From Mycobacterium sp. 852002-51163_SCH5372311 (GTDB lineage Bacteria; Actinomycetota; Actinomycetes; Mycobacteriales; Mycobacteriaceae): a stretch of DNA of 64,000 bases. Shown one piece after another: positions 34,003 to 42,338 of this stretch. The notes beneath the pieces were generated by a model. The model saw only the letters and a program-made list of their open reading frames with translations, was not told the DNA's origin and made no database searches. Made by a program: the position numbers and the translations under genes. Each line of letters starts with the position of its first letter. The first letter of the stretch is position 1. Location of the stretch: contig NZ_LZIJ01000090.1 in NCBI RefSeq assembly GCF_001667115.1, positions 62,001-126,000 on the forward strand. The letters are read 5' to 3'.

Positions 34003-34271
34003 CTTTCGTCGCCCAGTGCATGACCCGAACCCGCGGTCCGGTCAGGGTCACCCGTACAGATTGCCAGCGTCGTAGTGGACACCGCTGGACCGCGCACTTG
34101 TTTGTGTTCTTCAGCCGCCGATCCGGCGGCGCATCCATGCGGGCGGCGGCGACACCCGGCCCGCGCGGGCACGGCGCTCGATGTCGGCCATCGACACGAT
34201 GTGCATGTGGCCGACGGAGTGCACCAGGACGTCGTGAGCGACGGTCAGCCCGGTGTTGCAGTCGGGCTGGT
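34003..34271. other. Decayed region between arylsulfatase and IS remnant
   Basis: About 270 bases. The minus strand holds an open stretch without a proper start, stopping at 34111-34113, that reads protein-like: HDVLVHSVGHMHIVSMADIE, followed by RRARAGRVSPPPAWMRRR. It looks like the C-terminal remnant of an unidentified gene. No intact gene is present. Confidence 0.4.
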
Positions 34272-34403
34272 GTGCTGATCAACTACCTCGACATCCGCGT
34301 CCTCGACCAACGCACCGGAACCCTGATCCGCAAACTCACACCCGACCCGCAACTACCAACCCCGCGGCGTCAAATGCGGAAACTCACCGAAAACCGAGCT
34401 TGA
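34272..34403 (+). pseudogene. C-terminal remnant of an IS481/integrase-type transposase
   Basis: The frame reads VLINYLDIRVLDQRTGTLIR, then KLTPDP, and stops at TGA 34401-34403. This matches the C-terminal text common in mycobacterial DDE integrases (form LHVRVVNAATGELLRELTLDP). The rest of the gene is missing, cut off at the 5' side by the decayed minus-strand region. It sits directly beside tRNA-Pro. Confidence 0.55.
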
Positions 34404-34417
34404 GGTGTAAACCATGC

Positions 34418-34446
34418 CTCGGGACACCCGTCGACAATGTCCTGAG
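34418..34446. mobile_element. Possible end repeat of the lost insertion sequence
   Basis: CTCGGGACA (34418-34426) and TGTCCTGAG (34438-34446) form an imperfect inverted repeat just 3' of the transposase remnant and 14 bases before tRNA-Pro. Such CTCGGGACA/TGTCCTGAGACAT sequences often follow this transposase type in mycobacteria, to my recollection. The left end was not found. Confidence 0.4.
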
Positions 34447-34459
34447 ACATGACACCGGT

Positions 34460-34533
34460 CGGGCTGACAGGATTTGAACCTGCGACCACTTGACCCCCAG
34501 TCAAGTGCGCTACCAAACTGCGCCACAGCCCGG
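34460..34533 (-). tRNA. tRNA-Pro (anticodon GGG)
   Basis: 74 bases fold as a cloverleaf: acceptor stem CGGGCTG/CAGCCCG, D-arm GCGCAGTTTGGTAGCGC, anticodon stem CTTGA/TCAAG around loop CTGGGGG (anticodon GGG), and T-arm GCAGGTTCAAATCCTGT. CCA is not encoded. It is flanked on one side by IS remnants, consistent with tRNA genes being insertion hot spots. Confidence 0.95.
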
Positions 34534-34620
34534 TCGCCGCCTCGATCACCGGCGGCAGGTCGACAGCCTACCGCAGCGCACCCGTCATACGACCACGACC
34601 CACCAGCGGGCAATGCCGCT

Positions 34621-34682
34621 CGCCGAACGTGCTCTCAGGGTGAAAAAGAGGCCAGATTTTCGCAGCCAGAGCACGCTCGGCG
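34621..34682. repeat. 15-bp inverted repeat with 32-base spacer
   Basis: CGCCGAACGTGCTCT (34621-34635) and AGAGCACGCTCGGCG (34668-34682) match at 14 of 15 positions as inverted repeats, with AT-richer GTGAAAAAGAGGCCAGATTTT in the middle. It lies between der and tRNA-Pro and could terminate der transcription or be a small mobile intergenic element. Confidence 0.55.
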
Positions 34683-34702
34683 GCAGATCCGAAGGCCACG
34701 AC

Positions 34703-36094
34703 CTACCGGCGTTTGGCCGATCGCTTCTCGCGCACCCGCACGTTGATCCGGATCGGGCTGCCCTCGAAGCCGAACGTCTCACGCAGCCGCCGTTCCAGGA
34801 ACCGGCGATAGCCCGCCTCCAAGAAGCCGCTGCTGAACAGCACAAACGTCGGCGGCCGGGCGGTGGCCTGGGTGGCGAACAGAACGCGCGGCTGCTTGCC
34901 GCCGCGCACCGGTGGTGGCGTGGCCGCCACCACTTCTTTGATCCATGTGTTGAGGGGGCCCGTCGCAATCCTGGTGTCCCACGACGCCAGCGCACTCTCC
35001 ATGGCGGGCACCAGTTTTTGCACCGCCCTTCCCGTCTTGGCGGAAACGTTGACGCGCTGCGCCCAGCGCACCTGGACGAGTTCGCGGTCGATCTCGCGTT
35101 CCAGCAGATCGCGCCGGTCCTCGTCGACCAGATCCCACTTGTTGTACGCGAGCACCAGCGCCCGTCCGGCCTCGATGACCATGGACAGCACTCGCAGATC
35201 CTGCTCGGTAATCGGCTGCGACGCGTCGATCAGCACGATCACCACCTCGGCCAGATCGATTGCCCCGTGTGTACGCACGGATGCGTAGAACTCGTGTCCG
35301 CTGGCCTGACCCACCTTGCGGCGCAGGCCGGCGGTGTCGACGAATCGCCAAACCTTGCCGCCCAATTCGATCAACGAATCCACCGGATCGACCGTCGTCC
35401 CCGCTACTTCGTGCACCACCGAACGCTGGTCACCGGCCAGTTTGTTCAGCAAAGAACTTTTGCCCACGTTGGGCTTGCCGACCAGTGCCACCCGCCGCGG
35501 ACCGCCGCCACCCGCCGCCGATTCGGCCAGCTCCGGCAACACGGCCAGCACCTTGTCGAGCAGGTCAGCAACGCCGCGACCATGCATCGCACTGATCGCA
35601 TGCGGCTCACCCAGTCCCAACGACCACAAGGCCGCCGCGTCGGCTTCGCCTTTCTCGCTGTCAACCTTGTTGGCAGCCAAGAAAACTGGCTTGCCCGAGC
35701 GGAGCAGAATGCGGGCCGCGTCCTCGTCGGCGGCGGTAGCCCCGACGGTGGCATCGACCACCAGGATCACCGCGTCGGCGGTCCGCATCGCCACCGATGC
35801 CTGTTCGGCCACCAGCCGTTGTAAGCCCTTGGCGTCTGGCTCCCAGCCGCCGGTGTCCTGGACGACGAACCGGCGCCCGGTCCACAACGCGTCGTAGGAC
35901 ACCCGATCCCGGGTCACGCCGGGAACATCCTGCACCACCGCCTCACGGCGGCCCAGGATCCGGTTCACCAGAGTCGACTTGCCGACGTTGGGCCTACCCA
36001 CTACCGCCACCACCGGAGCGGGACCGACCTGGACGTCCTCGGAATCGCTTAGTTGCCAGTCGCTTTCGTCAGACCAGGTGCCGTCCTGACTCAT
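34703..36094 (-). CDS. der: Ribosome-assembly GTPase Der (EngA)
   Basis: A 463-residue double-GTPase. The first G domain has [12 protein letters not shown] and the second [12 protein letters not shown], with NKWD and NKVD specificity motifs, followed by the C-terminal KH-like domain ([13 protein letters not shown]). It acts in maturation of the 50S subunit. The ATG at 36092-36094 overlaps the cmk stop (ATGA). It is the last gene of the parA-scpA-scpB-rluB-cmk-der operon; length equals the M. tuberculosis protein as I recall. Confidence 0.95.
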   Translation of the reverse strand: MSQDGTWSDESDWQLSDSEDVQVGPAPVVAVVGRPNVGKSTLVNRILGRREAVVQDVPGVTRDRVSYDALWTGRRFVVQDTGGWEPDAKGLQRLVAEQASVAMRTADAVILVVDATVGATAADEDAARILLRSGKPVFLAANKVDSEKGEADAAALWSLGLGEPHAISAMHGRGVADLLDKVLAVLPELAESAAGGGGPRRVALVGKPNVGKSSLLNKLAGDQRSVVHEVAGTTVDPVDSLIELGGKVWRFVDTAGLRRKVGQASGHEFYASVRTHGAIDLAEVVIVLIDASQPITEQDLRVLSMVIEAGRALVLAYNKWDLVDEDRRDLLEREIDRELVQVRWAQRVNVSAKTGRAVQKLVPAMESALASWDTRIATGPLNTWIKEVVAATPPPVRGGKQPRVLFATQATARPPTFVLFSSGFLEAGYRRFLERRLRETFGFEGSPIRINVRVREKRSAKRR

Positions 36095-36774
36095 CGCACC
36101 ACTCCGCACCGCTGCGTCACCAGCTCCACCAGATGATCGATCACCTCAGCCTCGGTCATATCGCTGGTGTCGACGATCACTGCGTCGGAAGCAGCCCGCA
36201 GCGGCGACACCGCTCGGGTGGAATCCAGATGGTCGCGGCGACGCACATCGGCCAGCACGCCGTCGTAGTCGTCGGCAAGCCCCGCAGCGACGTTCTGGTC
36301 ATTGCGGCGCCGGGCCCGCGTTTCGGCCGACGCGGTCAGAAAGATCTTCACCGGCGCATCGGGCAGCACGACGGTTCCAATGTCGCGGCCCTCAACCACC
36401 ACGCTGCCCGCGCCTTCGGTCAGCTGGCGCTGCAACTCGACCAGCCGACTGCGCACTGCGGGCACCGAGGACACCGCTGAAACCGCCCTGGTGACGTCGT
36501 CGCCGCGGATTTCCGACGAAACATCTTCTCCGGCAAGGTAACAGCGGTCCCCGTCGGGCTCGCGATCGAGCGACAGCGGCACATCCTCGACACGCTCTCC
36601 AACCGCCTCGGCGTCGGCTGGGTCGATGCCGGCGCGCAGCACTGCCAGAGTAACGATCCGGTACATCGCCCCGGTATCCAGGTAACGCGCTCCCAATGCA
36701 CGCGCCAATCCTCGCGACACAGAGGACTTTCCGGTTCCCGCCGGTCCGTCGATGGCCACTACCACGTCATTCAC
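36091..36774 (-). CDS. cmk: Cytidylate kinase
   Basis: A 227-residue kinase from GTG 36772-36774 ([18 protein letters not shown]); P-loop [21 protein letters not shown] and RRRNDQNV are family motifs. It phosphorylates CMP and dCMP. The frame is open a further 40 codons upstream through two copies of a 60-base repeat to GTG 36894, which overlaps the rluB stop (GTGA). Each repeat boundary carries a GTG, so three start codons in phase exist (36894, 36834, 36774). I take the innermost because it matches the family length; the ribosome may use another. Confidence 0.9.
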   Translation of the reverse strand: MNDVVVAIDGPAGTGKSSVSRGLARALGARYLDTGAMYRIVTLAVLRAGIDPADAEAVGERVEDVPLSLDREPDGDRCYLAGEDVSSEIRGDDVTRAVSAVSSVPAVRSRLVELQRQLTEGAGSVVVEGRDIGTVVLPDAPVKIFLTASAETRARRRNDQNVAAGLADDYDGVLADVRRRDHLDSTRAVSPLRAASDAVIVDTSDMTEAEVIDHLVELVTQRCGVVR

Positions 36775-36894
36775 GGGCTGATGGTTCGCTGCACTCCCGT
36801 CGCTCACCGCGTTCGTTCCGCTCGTTCCGCTCACAGGCTGATGGTTCGCTGCACTCCCGTCACTCACTGCGTTCGTTCCGCTCGTTCCGCTCAC
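36775..36894 (-). repeat. Two 60-bp tandem repeats at the rluB-cmk junction
   Basis: Units 36894-36835 and 36834-36775 differ at three of 60 positions. In the cmk frame each encodes [20 protein letters not shown]. Each begins GTGAGCGGAACGAGCGGAACG, so a potential start codon is duplicated. The position across a stop/start overlap and the GAGCGNA heptad style recall mycobacterial interspersed repetitive units. Confidence 0.8.
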
Positions 36895-37652
36895 AGGCCA
36901 ACCGCTTTGTAAAGTTGCCCGATCTCGTCATGACGCAGAGCCCGGATGCTGCCCGGACGCTGCTTGCCCAATGAAACCGCGCCGATTTCGGTGCGCACCA
37001 GCGACTCCACCGGAAAGCCCGCCGCCGCCAACAGCCGCCGCACAATGCGATTGCGTCCCTCGTGCAACGTCAAGCGCACCAAAGTCTTTCCCGGAATGGC
37101 GTCCACCACCGCGAAATCGTCGACGCGCGCCGGGCCGTCGTCCAAGTCGATGCCCGCCCGCAATTTCTTGCCCAGCCCGCGTGGTACCGATCCCGCGACC
37201 GTCGCCAGATACGTTTTGGGTACCTCATGGGAGGGATGCATCAATCGGTGTGCCAGCTCACCGTCATTGGTCAGTAGGATCAGCCCCTCGGTGTCGGCGT
37301 CCAGCCGCCCGACGTGAAACAGCTTCTTGGTGCCGCGCACCCGGCGCTCGACCAGGTCGCCGATGCACGGCCGGCCGCGGTCATCCGACATGGTCGAGTG
37401 CATGCCGCGCGGCTTGTTGAGCGCGAGGTACACCAGCGACTCGTCGACCACCACTCTGGCCCCGTCGACGCGGATCACCGACATATCAGGATCGACCCGA
37501 GTACCCAGCTCGGTCACCAGCTGACCGTCCACCTCGACGCGACCGTCGGCGATCAGCTTCTCGGCTGCCCGCCGTGACGCAATCCCGGCCTGGGACAACA
37601 CTTTTTGCAGGCGGACTCCCCTGACGTCCCCCGCGTCGCAGCTCTCGGCCAT
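36891..37652 (-). CDS. rluB: Large-subunit pseudouridine synthase RluB-like
   Basis: A 253-residue RsuA/RluB-type enzyme. The N-terminal S4 RNA-binding domain ([20 protein letters not shown]) precedes the catalytic domain with [18 protein letters not shown], whose Asp is the nucleophile, and [11 protein letters not shown]. It isomerises a uridine in 23S rRNA. ATG 37650-37652 overlaps the scpB stop; its own stop overlaps the repeat-bearing cmk start region. Counterpart of Rv1711. Confidence 0.92.
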   Translation of the reverse strand: MAESCDAGDVRGVRLQKVLSQAGIASRRAAEKLIADGRVEVDGQLVTELGTRVDPDMSVIRVDGARVVVDESLVYLALNKPRGMHSTMSDDRGRPCIGDLVERRVRGTKKLFHVGRLDADTEGLILLTNDGELAHRLMHPSHEVPKTYLATVAGSVPRGLGKKLRAGIDLDDGPARVDDFAVVDAIPGKTLVRLTLHEGRNRIVRRLLAAAGFPVESLVRTEIGAVSLGKQRPGSIRALRHDEIGQLYKAVGL

Positions 37653-38338
37653 CAATCCTGGTCCACGTCGAACGCTATTGGCTCTGGCGCCTGCCCACCG
37701 TTGAGTTTGATGAAACGTGGCTCGCTGTCCAGGGATTCGCTCAAATCATCGATGGTGTCGACGTCGGGAAGCAGCGGTGCGATGTCGGGCAGCTCGGTCA
37801 GCGACGACAACCCCAGGCGTTCCAGAAAAAGTTCGGTCGTCACGAACGTCGCCGCTCCGGTATCGGCGTCTGAACCCGCTTCGGTGATCAGGCCGCGGGC
37901 CAGCAGCGTCCGCATGACGGCGTCCACATTGACACCACGAACGGCGCTCACCCGCGCGCGTGTCACGGGCTGGCGGTAGGCGACGACGGCCAACGTCTCC
38001 AGCGCAGCCCGGGTCAGTTTGGACCGCGCCCCGTCCAGCAGCAGCTTCTCCACGTATGGGGCAAATCGGGCGCGCGTGTACATCCGCCAGCCCTCGCCGG
38101 TTTTCCGCAAGTCGATGCCACTGTCGCGGTCGGTGAGCTCGTCGGCCATCTGTTGCAGCTTGGCGGCGATCCGGTAGACGGGCTGCTCGGTGGCCGCGGC
38201 CAACGCCTCTGCGGTCACCGGAGTGTCCACCACCAGCAGCAACGCTTCCAGCACCGAGGCAAGCTCCTCGGGATCGAGCTCCGCCGGCTCGGCGATCTCC
38301 GGGAGGCCCAGTTCCAGATCAGGTGGCTGGTCGGTCAT
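37652..38338 (-). CDS. scpB: Segregation and condensation protein B
   Basis: A 228-residue winged-helix kleisin-interacting protein with LASVLEALLLVVDTPVTAEAL at the N-terminus and TRAALETLAVVAYRQPVTRA with VRGVNVDAVMRTLLARGLI in the core, all ScpB hallmarks. It partners ScpA and SMC in chromosome organisation. The N- and C-terminal tails are acidic. The ATG overlaps the scpA stop (ATGA, 38335-38338); longer upstream starts run inside scpA and are rejected. Confidence 0.93.
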   Translation of the reverse strand: MTDQPPDLELGLPEIAEPAELDPEELASVLEALLLVVDTPVTAEALAAATEQPVYRIAAKLQQMADELTDRDSGIDLRKTGEGWRMYTRARFAPYVEKLLLDGARSKLTRAALETLAVVAYRQPVTRARVSAVRGVNVDAVMRTLLARGLITEAGSDADTGAATFVTTELFLERLGLSSLTELPDIAPLLPDVDTIDDLSESLDSEPRFIKLNGGQAPEPIAFDVDQD

Positions 38339-39141
38339 GATTCGTCTCGCACTTCGCTGGTCGGCCGTTCCCCGGTCCATGAAACCTGGAGCAAGCCAAG
38401 CGGCTCGGACTGCTCGAATGCTACCGCCCTGGATCGATACAACTCGAGCAGCGCCAAAAACCGCCCGACGACCTCGATCGGCGCCCCGCAGTCCGCGACC
38501 AGCTCGGAAAACGACGCCCAATGGCCGCTGCCCCGCGATTGCAGCATCCGCAGCAAGTGCTGGGCCTGTTCGGCAACCGAGATCTTCACCTCATGCAGAT
38601 GTTCGGTGCCCACCGTCGGGACCGGGCGCGGGACGAACGCGATCGCCGCGATCTGGGCGAACCGTTCGGCGTCGACGCCGAGCATTACCTCGGGAAGTAA
38701 GTCGGCGAACCGGTCTTCCAGCGACACCGCGCGCGGATAGCTGCGCAGTGCGGCGGCCTCCAGCTCGGCGAACATCTGCGCGACGTGCTTGAACGCCCGG
38801 TATTGCAACAGCCGCGCGAAGAGCAGATCGCGCACTTCGAGCAGCGCGAGATCCTCTTCGTCGTCGATCTGGCCGGCCGGCAGCAACCGGGCGGCTTTGA
38901 GATCGAGCAGGGTGGCCGCGACCACCAGGAAGGCGGTGGTCTCCTCCAAACCCAGCTGGGAGCCGATCTGGCGGGTGTAGGCGATGAAGTCGTCGGTGAC
39001 CTGGTGCAGCGCGACCTCGGTGACGTCGAGGCGGTGGGCGAAGATCAGCTGCAGCAGCAGATCGAACGGTCCCTCGAAGTTGGTCAGCCGGACCTGGAAG
39101 CCGCTCTGCTGTGCCGCCTCGCCGTTCTCGACAGCGTTCAC
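38335..39141 (-). CDS. scpA: Segregation and condensation protein A (kleisin)
   Basis: A 268-residue kleisin beginning MNAVENGEAAQQSGFQVRLT then FEGPFDLLLQLIFAHRLDVT, the SMC-neck-binding helix region. A middle acidic segment and the C-terminal winged helix (SFSELVADCGAPIEVVGRFL, ALLELYRSRAV) follow. It bridges the SMC heads with ScpB. GTG start overlaps the ParA gene stop (GTGA). Confidence 0.93.
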   Translation of the reverse strand: MNAVENGEAAQQSGFQVRLTNFEGPFDLLLQLIFAHRLDVTEVALHQVTDDFIAYTRQIGSQLGLEETTAFLVVAATLLDLKAARLLPAGQIDDEEDLALLEVRDLLFARLLQYRAFKHVAQMFAELEAAALRSYPRAVSLEDRFADLLPEVMLGVDAERFAQIAAIAFVPRPVPTVGTEHLHEVKISVAEQAQHLLRMLQSRGSGHWASFSELVADCGAPIEVVGRFLALLELYRSRAVAFEQSEPLGLLQVSWTGERPTSEVRDES

Positions 39142-40001
39142 GCGCCGAATCGGTGGATGAACTCGCGGGCCAGCGAACGGTAGGCGATAGCCCCGCCCGA
39201 CTTCGGCGCCCAGGTCGTGATGGGTTCGCCGGCGACGCTGGTCTCGGGGAAGCGCACCGTGCGGGTGATCACCGTGTCGAACACCAGGTCACCGAACCGC
39301 TCCACGACGCGGGCCATGACCTCGCGCGAATTCACCGTGCGCGGGTCGTAGCGGGTGATCAGGATGCCGCTGATGTCCAGCTTCGGGTTGAGCCGGTCGC
39401 GCACCTTGTCGACGGTGTCGGTGAGCAGCGCCAGACCGCGCAGCGAGAAGAACTCGCACTCGGTGGGGATGACCACGCCGTCAGAGCAGGCCAGGCCGTT
39501 GACGGTGAGCAGGCCCAGTGACGGTTGGCAGTCGATCAGGACATAGTCGTAGCGGTCCAGCACCGGGTGCAGCGCGCGGGCCAGCGTCTGCTCCCGGCCC
39601 ACCTCGTTGACCAGCTGGATTTCGGCGGCCGACAAATCGATATTGCTCGGCACCAGGTCCATGTTCTTGACCCGGGTGTGGATCAGCACGTTGTCGATCG
39701 ACACCCGCGGCTCCACCAGCAGGTTATGGATGGTCTGGTCCAGTTCGTAATGCGGCACACCCAGGCCCGCCGAGAGTGCGCCCTGCGGGTCCAGATCCAC
39801 CAGCAGCACCCGGCGGCCGTACTCCGCGATGGCAGCGCCCAGGTTGATGGTCGAGGTGGTTTTCCCGACGCCGCCCTTTTGATTGCACATCGCCACGACC
39901 TTGGCCGGGCCGTGCGAGGTGCGCGGCTCGGGTTCCGGGATCGCCCGCGGCGGCCGCCCGGTCAGGCCGATCTCGGGAGCGCTGTCGGGTTGGTCGGTCA
40001 T
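39138..40001 (-). CDS. ParA/Soj-type ATPase (scpA-linked)
   Basis: A 287-residue deviant-Walker ATPase starting MTDQPDSAPEIGLTGRPPRA. The motif KGGVGKTTSTINLG, DLDPQGALSAGLG, and LIDCQPSLGLLTVNG are ParA signatures. It is not the oriC parA but the second ParA of mycobacteria located next to scpAB (Rv1708 position). A role with SMC in chromosome segregation is plausible. A TTG seven codons upstream is an alternative start, but ATG 40001 overlaps a leaderless 11-codon ORF as ATGA. Confidence 0.88.
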   Translation of the reverse strand: MTDQPDSAPEIGLTGRPPRAIPEPEPRTSHGPAKVVAMCNQKGGVGKTTSTINLGAAIAEYGRRVLLVDLDPQGALSAGLGVPHYELDQTIHNLLVEPRVSIDNVLIHTRVKNMDLVPSNIDLSAAEIQLVNEVGREQTLARALHPVLDRYDYVLIDCQPSLGLLTVNGLACSDGVVIPTECEFFSLRGLALLTDTVDKVRDRLNPKLDISGILITRYDPRTVNSREVMARVVERFGDLVFDTVITRTVRFPETSVAGEPITTWAPKSGGAIAYRSLAREFIHRFGA

Positions 40002-40033
40002 GCCCTGTCGCTCGTGGTCCAACGCGTGAACAT
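39998..40033 (-). CDS. Putative leaderless 11-codon leader ORF of the ParA operon
   Basis: TAGACT at 40046-40041 is followed seven bases later by ATG 40033; the ORF encodes MFTRWTTSDRA and ends TGA inside the ATGA at the ParA start. This implies a leaderless peptide whose termination feeds reinitiation on the operon's first gene. Confidence 0.45.
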   Translation of the reverse strand: MFTRWTTSDRA

Positions 40034-40040
40034 CGCAGGA

Positions 40041-40046
40041 AGTCTA
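40041..40046 (-). promoter_or_regulatory. -10 hexamer TAGACT of the parA-scpAB-rluB-cmk-der operon
   Basis: TANNNT hexamer with seven bases to ATG 40033 (leaderless leader ORF). It lies 45 bases upstream of the ParA-type start. Confidence 0.5.
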
Positions 40047-40085
40047 ACGGGTCCGCACGCCTGCGCCGGGCGACCCGCAGGCAAT

Positions 40086-41183
40086 TCAACCAGCGAATAC
40101 TCGCGAGGAGGTGCGCGACGGGGACAGCTTCTTGGCCGCACGCGTCGACTCCGTGGGGGTGCGCAGCAGTTTGGTTCCGATCACAGCGACGAGATACATC
40201 ACCAGCAGACGAAATATCTGCATCGTCACCACCATCGGGCCCGCTCTCGAGTCCGCCGCCGTTGCCAGAACCGCGTAGATCCCACCGGGAGTGGTCGCCA
40301 GGTACGCCTGCGAAAACGACAATCTGGTCCAATGCGCCAGCAGCACGGCCAAGCCGACACATCCGCCAATCGTCATGCCGATGAAAGTACAGGTCAGCGG
40401 CATCAGCTCGAGAAATCGGCGGATGGCGCCCCGGGTGAACGAGCCGCCGGCTTGCCAGCCGATCACGACGTAGGCGGCGGTGTTGATCAGGGGCGGCATT
40501 CCGAGGACGAGGTGGTGCTGGGCAGCAGAGGCAATTGAAGCGATCGGCAGCCCGGCGACCATGGGGCCCAGCAGGAACGGTGCGGGCCAGTGCAGTTTCA
40601 GCGCGGCGTACCCCGCGCCGGCGATGACCGCTGCCGCCGACGCCGAGGTGAACACCGAGACACCGCCCCATGCTGTCTGCGGCACAACGGGTGGGGTCCC
40701 GACGACAGCGAGGACAACGGGAAGGGTCAATGTGACGACGACCAGGCGCAGGTATTGCGATAGCGCCACGTACCGGTGGTCCACCGGCAAATCGGGCGCC
40801 ATCGTCGATATTCCGCTGGCGCCGCCGGCCAGGGTGGACAGCAGCGCGGTCGCCGGCGTCAGCGTCTTGGCGACCCGAACCAGAATCAGGGTGCACAACA
40901 AGCAGACGACCAGCGTGAAACCCGAACACACCGCCGCGATACCCAGATAGCGAACCGTCGTCGACGCGGCCTCTTCGGCGAGCGGCTCGGTGGCCAGCAA
41001 CCCGATGCAGCCCTGTGCCGGCCGGAGCAGTGTGCGGGCTGGGATCAGCTGACGGCCCCTCAGCACCGCCACTGCCCCGGCGCTTATCAGCGCGGCGATC
41101 AGCCATCCCGACGGCACCCGCAGCGCGCAGAAGAGCCAGCCCAGCCCAGCCGTCAGTAGGAGCGTGCATGCCCCGGCCCGCAT
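40086..41183 (-). CDS. AbrB-family (ammonia-monooxygenase-like) membrane protein
   Basis: A 365-residue membrane protein with about ten to eleven helices in two related halves; text such as LLRPAQGCIGLLATEP, LLSTLAGGASGISTMAPDLP and AYLATTPGGIYAVLATAADSRAGPMVVTMQ defines the PF05145 family, probably transporters. It begins directly after the PrpF-like stop (41184), so the two are an operon. In other bacteria similar membrane proteins accompany tricarboxylate-metabolism isomerases; uptake of such an acid is an inference. Confidence 0.8.
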   Translation of the reverse strand: MRAGACTLLLTAGLGWLFCALRVPSGWLIAALISAGAVAVLRGRQLIPARTLLRPAQGCIGLLATEPLAEEAASTTVRYLGIAAVCSGFTLVVCLLCTLILVRVAKTLTPATALLSTLAGGASGISTMAPDLPVDHRYVALSQYLRLVVVTLTLPVVLAVVGTPPVVPQTAWGGVSVFTSASAAAVIAGAGYAALKLHWPAPFLLGPMVAGLPIASIASAAQHHLVLGMPPLINTAAYVVIGWQAGGSFTRGAIRRFLELMPLTCTFIGMTIGGCVGLAVLLAHWTRLSFSQAYLATTPGGIYAVLATAADSRAGPMVVTMQIFRLLVMYLVAVIGTKLLRTPTESTRAAKKLSPSRTSSRVFAG

Positions 41184-42251
41184 TCAACCCGTCCTGCGGC
41201 TCAGGTCGGCAAACACGTAGCCGTCGAACAACTTTCGTGCGGTGCTGCGCACTCCCGCCCGCAGTCCGAAACCTTCATCGGGACGGATGATTTCGATACT
41301 CATCAGGCCCGCAGGATGTTCGATCACAAATTGCCCGGACCGGAAGGGCTGTTCGAGCAGTCTGGCGACCACCGTATCGTCGACGGTGGCCGCTGTCGCC
41401 AGACAGATGGCCCCGGACACCGCGTGGGCGGGATGGCAGCTGTCCGGCATGAAATACCGTGAACGAATATGCCCGCGAACCGATTTGGACACCAGCATGA
41501 CCTTCGGCACCACGCATCCTCGTGCATCGCCCAGGCCCATCGCCAACGCCGCGCGCTGACGCACGTATTCCAGCCGCTCCAGCAGTGCTCCATCGCTGTT
41601 GAGCTGGTGCGGTGGTTCGTCACCGGCGATCCCGAACTCGCCGGCCCCGGCGATCACCGCGCACACTCCCGCGTCGATCGCCGTAATCCTCACTCCTTCG
41701 ACGTGATCGACGGGGCTTCCGGTGGGGAACAGTGTTCCGGTCCGCCCACCGCAGAAGTCGCTGAAGACCATGTCTATCGGCGCGGCGTGCCCGGTCACGC
41801 CGCTGATCTCCCAGCCACCCGCATAGCTGATGCACCCGTCGGGCGTCGACACCGAAATATCTACTGCCGCACCGGTATTGACCAGATATAGCCGCATCGC
41901 GGTGTGCCCGTCGGCGGGTGCGACCAGGCCGCGTTCGATCGCGAACGGTCCGACCCCGGTGAGCAGATTTCCACAAGTCGGCGTCCAGTCCACCCGCGAT
42001 GTCGAGATCGCAACCTGAGCGAACAGATAGTCGACGTCGCAATCCGGGCGGCTCGACGGGCCGACGACCGCGACCTTGCTGGTCGTCGAGCTGCCGCCGC
42101 CGAGCCCGTCGATCTGCCGGAGGTCCGGCGAACCCATGAGGGCCGGAAGCAGCACATCCGGATGCAAGCCCGTTCCATCCAGATCGGACTTCAGCAGGTA
42201 AACCCCTTTGGACGTACCGCCACGCATCATCATGGCGCGCAAGGAAATCAC
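41184..42251 (-). CDS. PrpF-family isomerase (4-oxalomesaconate tautomerase/aconitate isomerase-like)
   Basis: A 355-residue protein with the diaminopimelate-epimerase-like fold of PrpF: MMMRGGTSKGVYL at the start, GLGGGSSTTSKVAVV, DVDYLFAQVAI and TCGNLLTGVGPFAIERGLV. Members move double bonds in unsaturated tricarboxylates such as methylaconitate or oxalomesaconate. GTG 42251 is the likely start. Partner of the downstream membrane protein; divergent from the O-methyltransferase. Confidence 0.85.
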   Translation of the reverse strand: MISLRAMMMRGGTSKGVYLLKSDLDGTGLHPDVLLPALMGSPDLRQIDGLGGGSSTTSKVAVVGPSSRPDCDVDYLFAQVAISTSRVDWTPTCGNLLTGVGPFAIERGLVAPADGHTAMRLYLVNTGAAVDISVSTPDGCISYAGGWEISGVTGHAAPIDMVFSDFCGGRTGTLFPTGSPVDHVEGVRITAIDAGVCAVIAGAGEFGIAGDEPPHQLNSDGALLERLEYVRQRAALAMGLGDARGCVVPKVMLVSKSVRGHIRSRYFMPDSCHPAHAVSGAICLATAATVDDTVVARLLEQPFRSGQFVIEHPAGLMSIEIIRPDEGFGLRAGVRSTARKLFDGYVFADLSRRTG

Positions 42252-42324
42252 TACATCTCTCTACGGGGCGCAGCACGCAGCGTGCATTCACCGATCCACA
42301 CGACTTGACAAATGCCGCAACGCC

Positions 42325-42330
42325 TATCGT
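42325..42330 (+). promoter_or_regulatory. -10 hexamer TATCGT of the O-methyltransferase
   Basis: TATCGT lies eight bases before ATG 42339, with TTGACA at 42305-42310 upstream; the spacer is only 14 bases. A leaderless or near-leaderless transcript is suggested. Confidence 0.45.
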
Positions 42331-42338
42331 TGGGTTCT

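Noticed and set aside
34490..35824. 444-codon plus-strand open frame opposite der
   Set aside because: It starts inside tRNA-Pro and is antisense to a strongly conserved GTPase gene.
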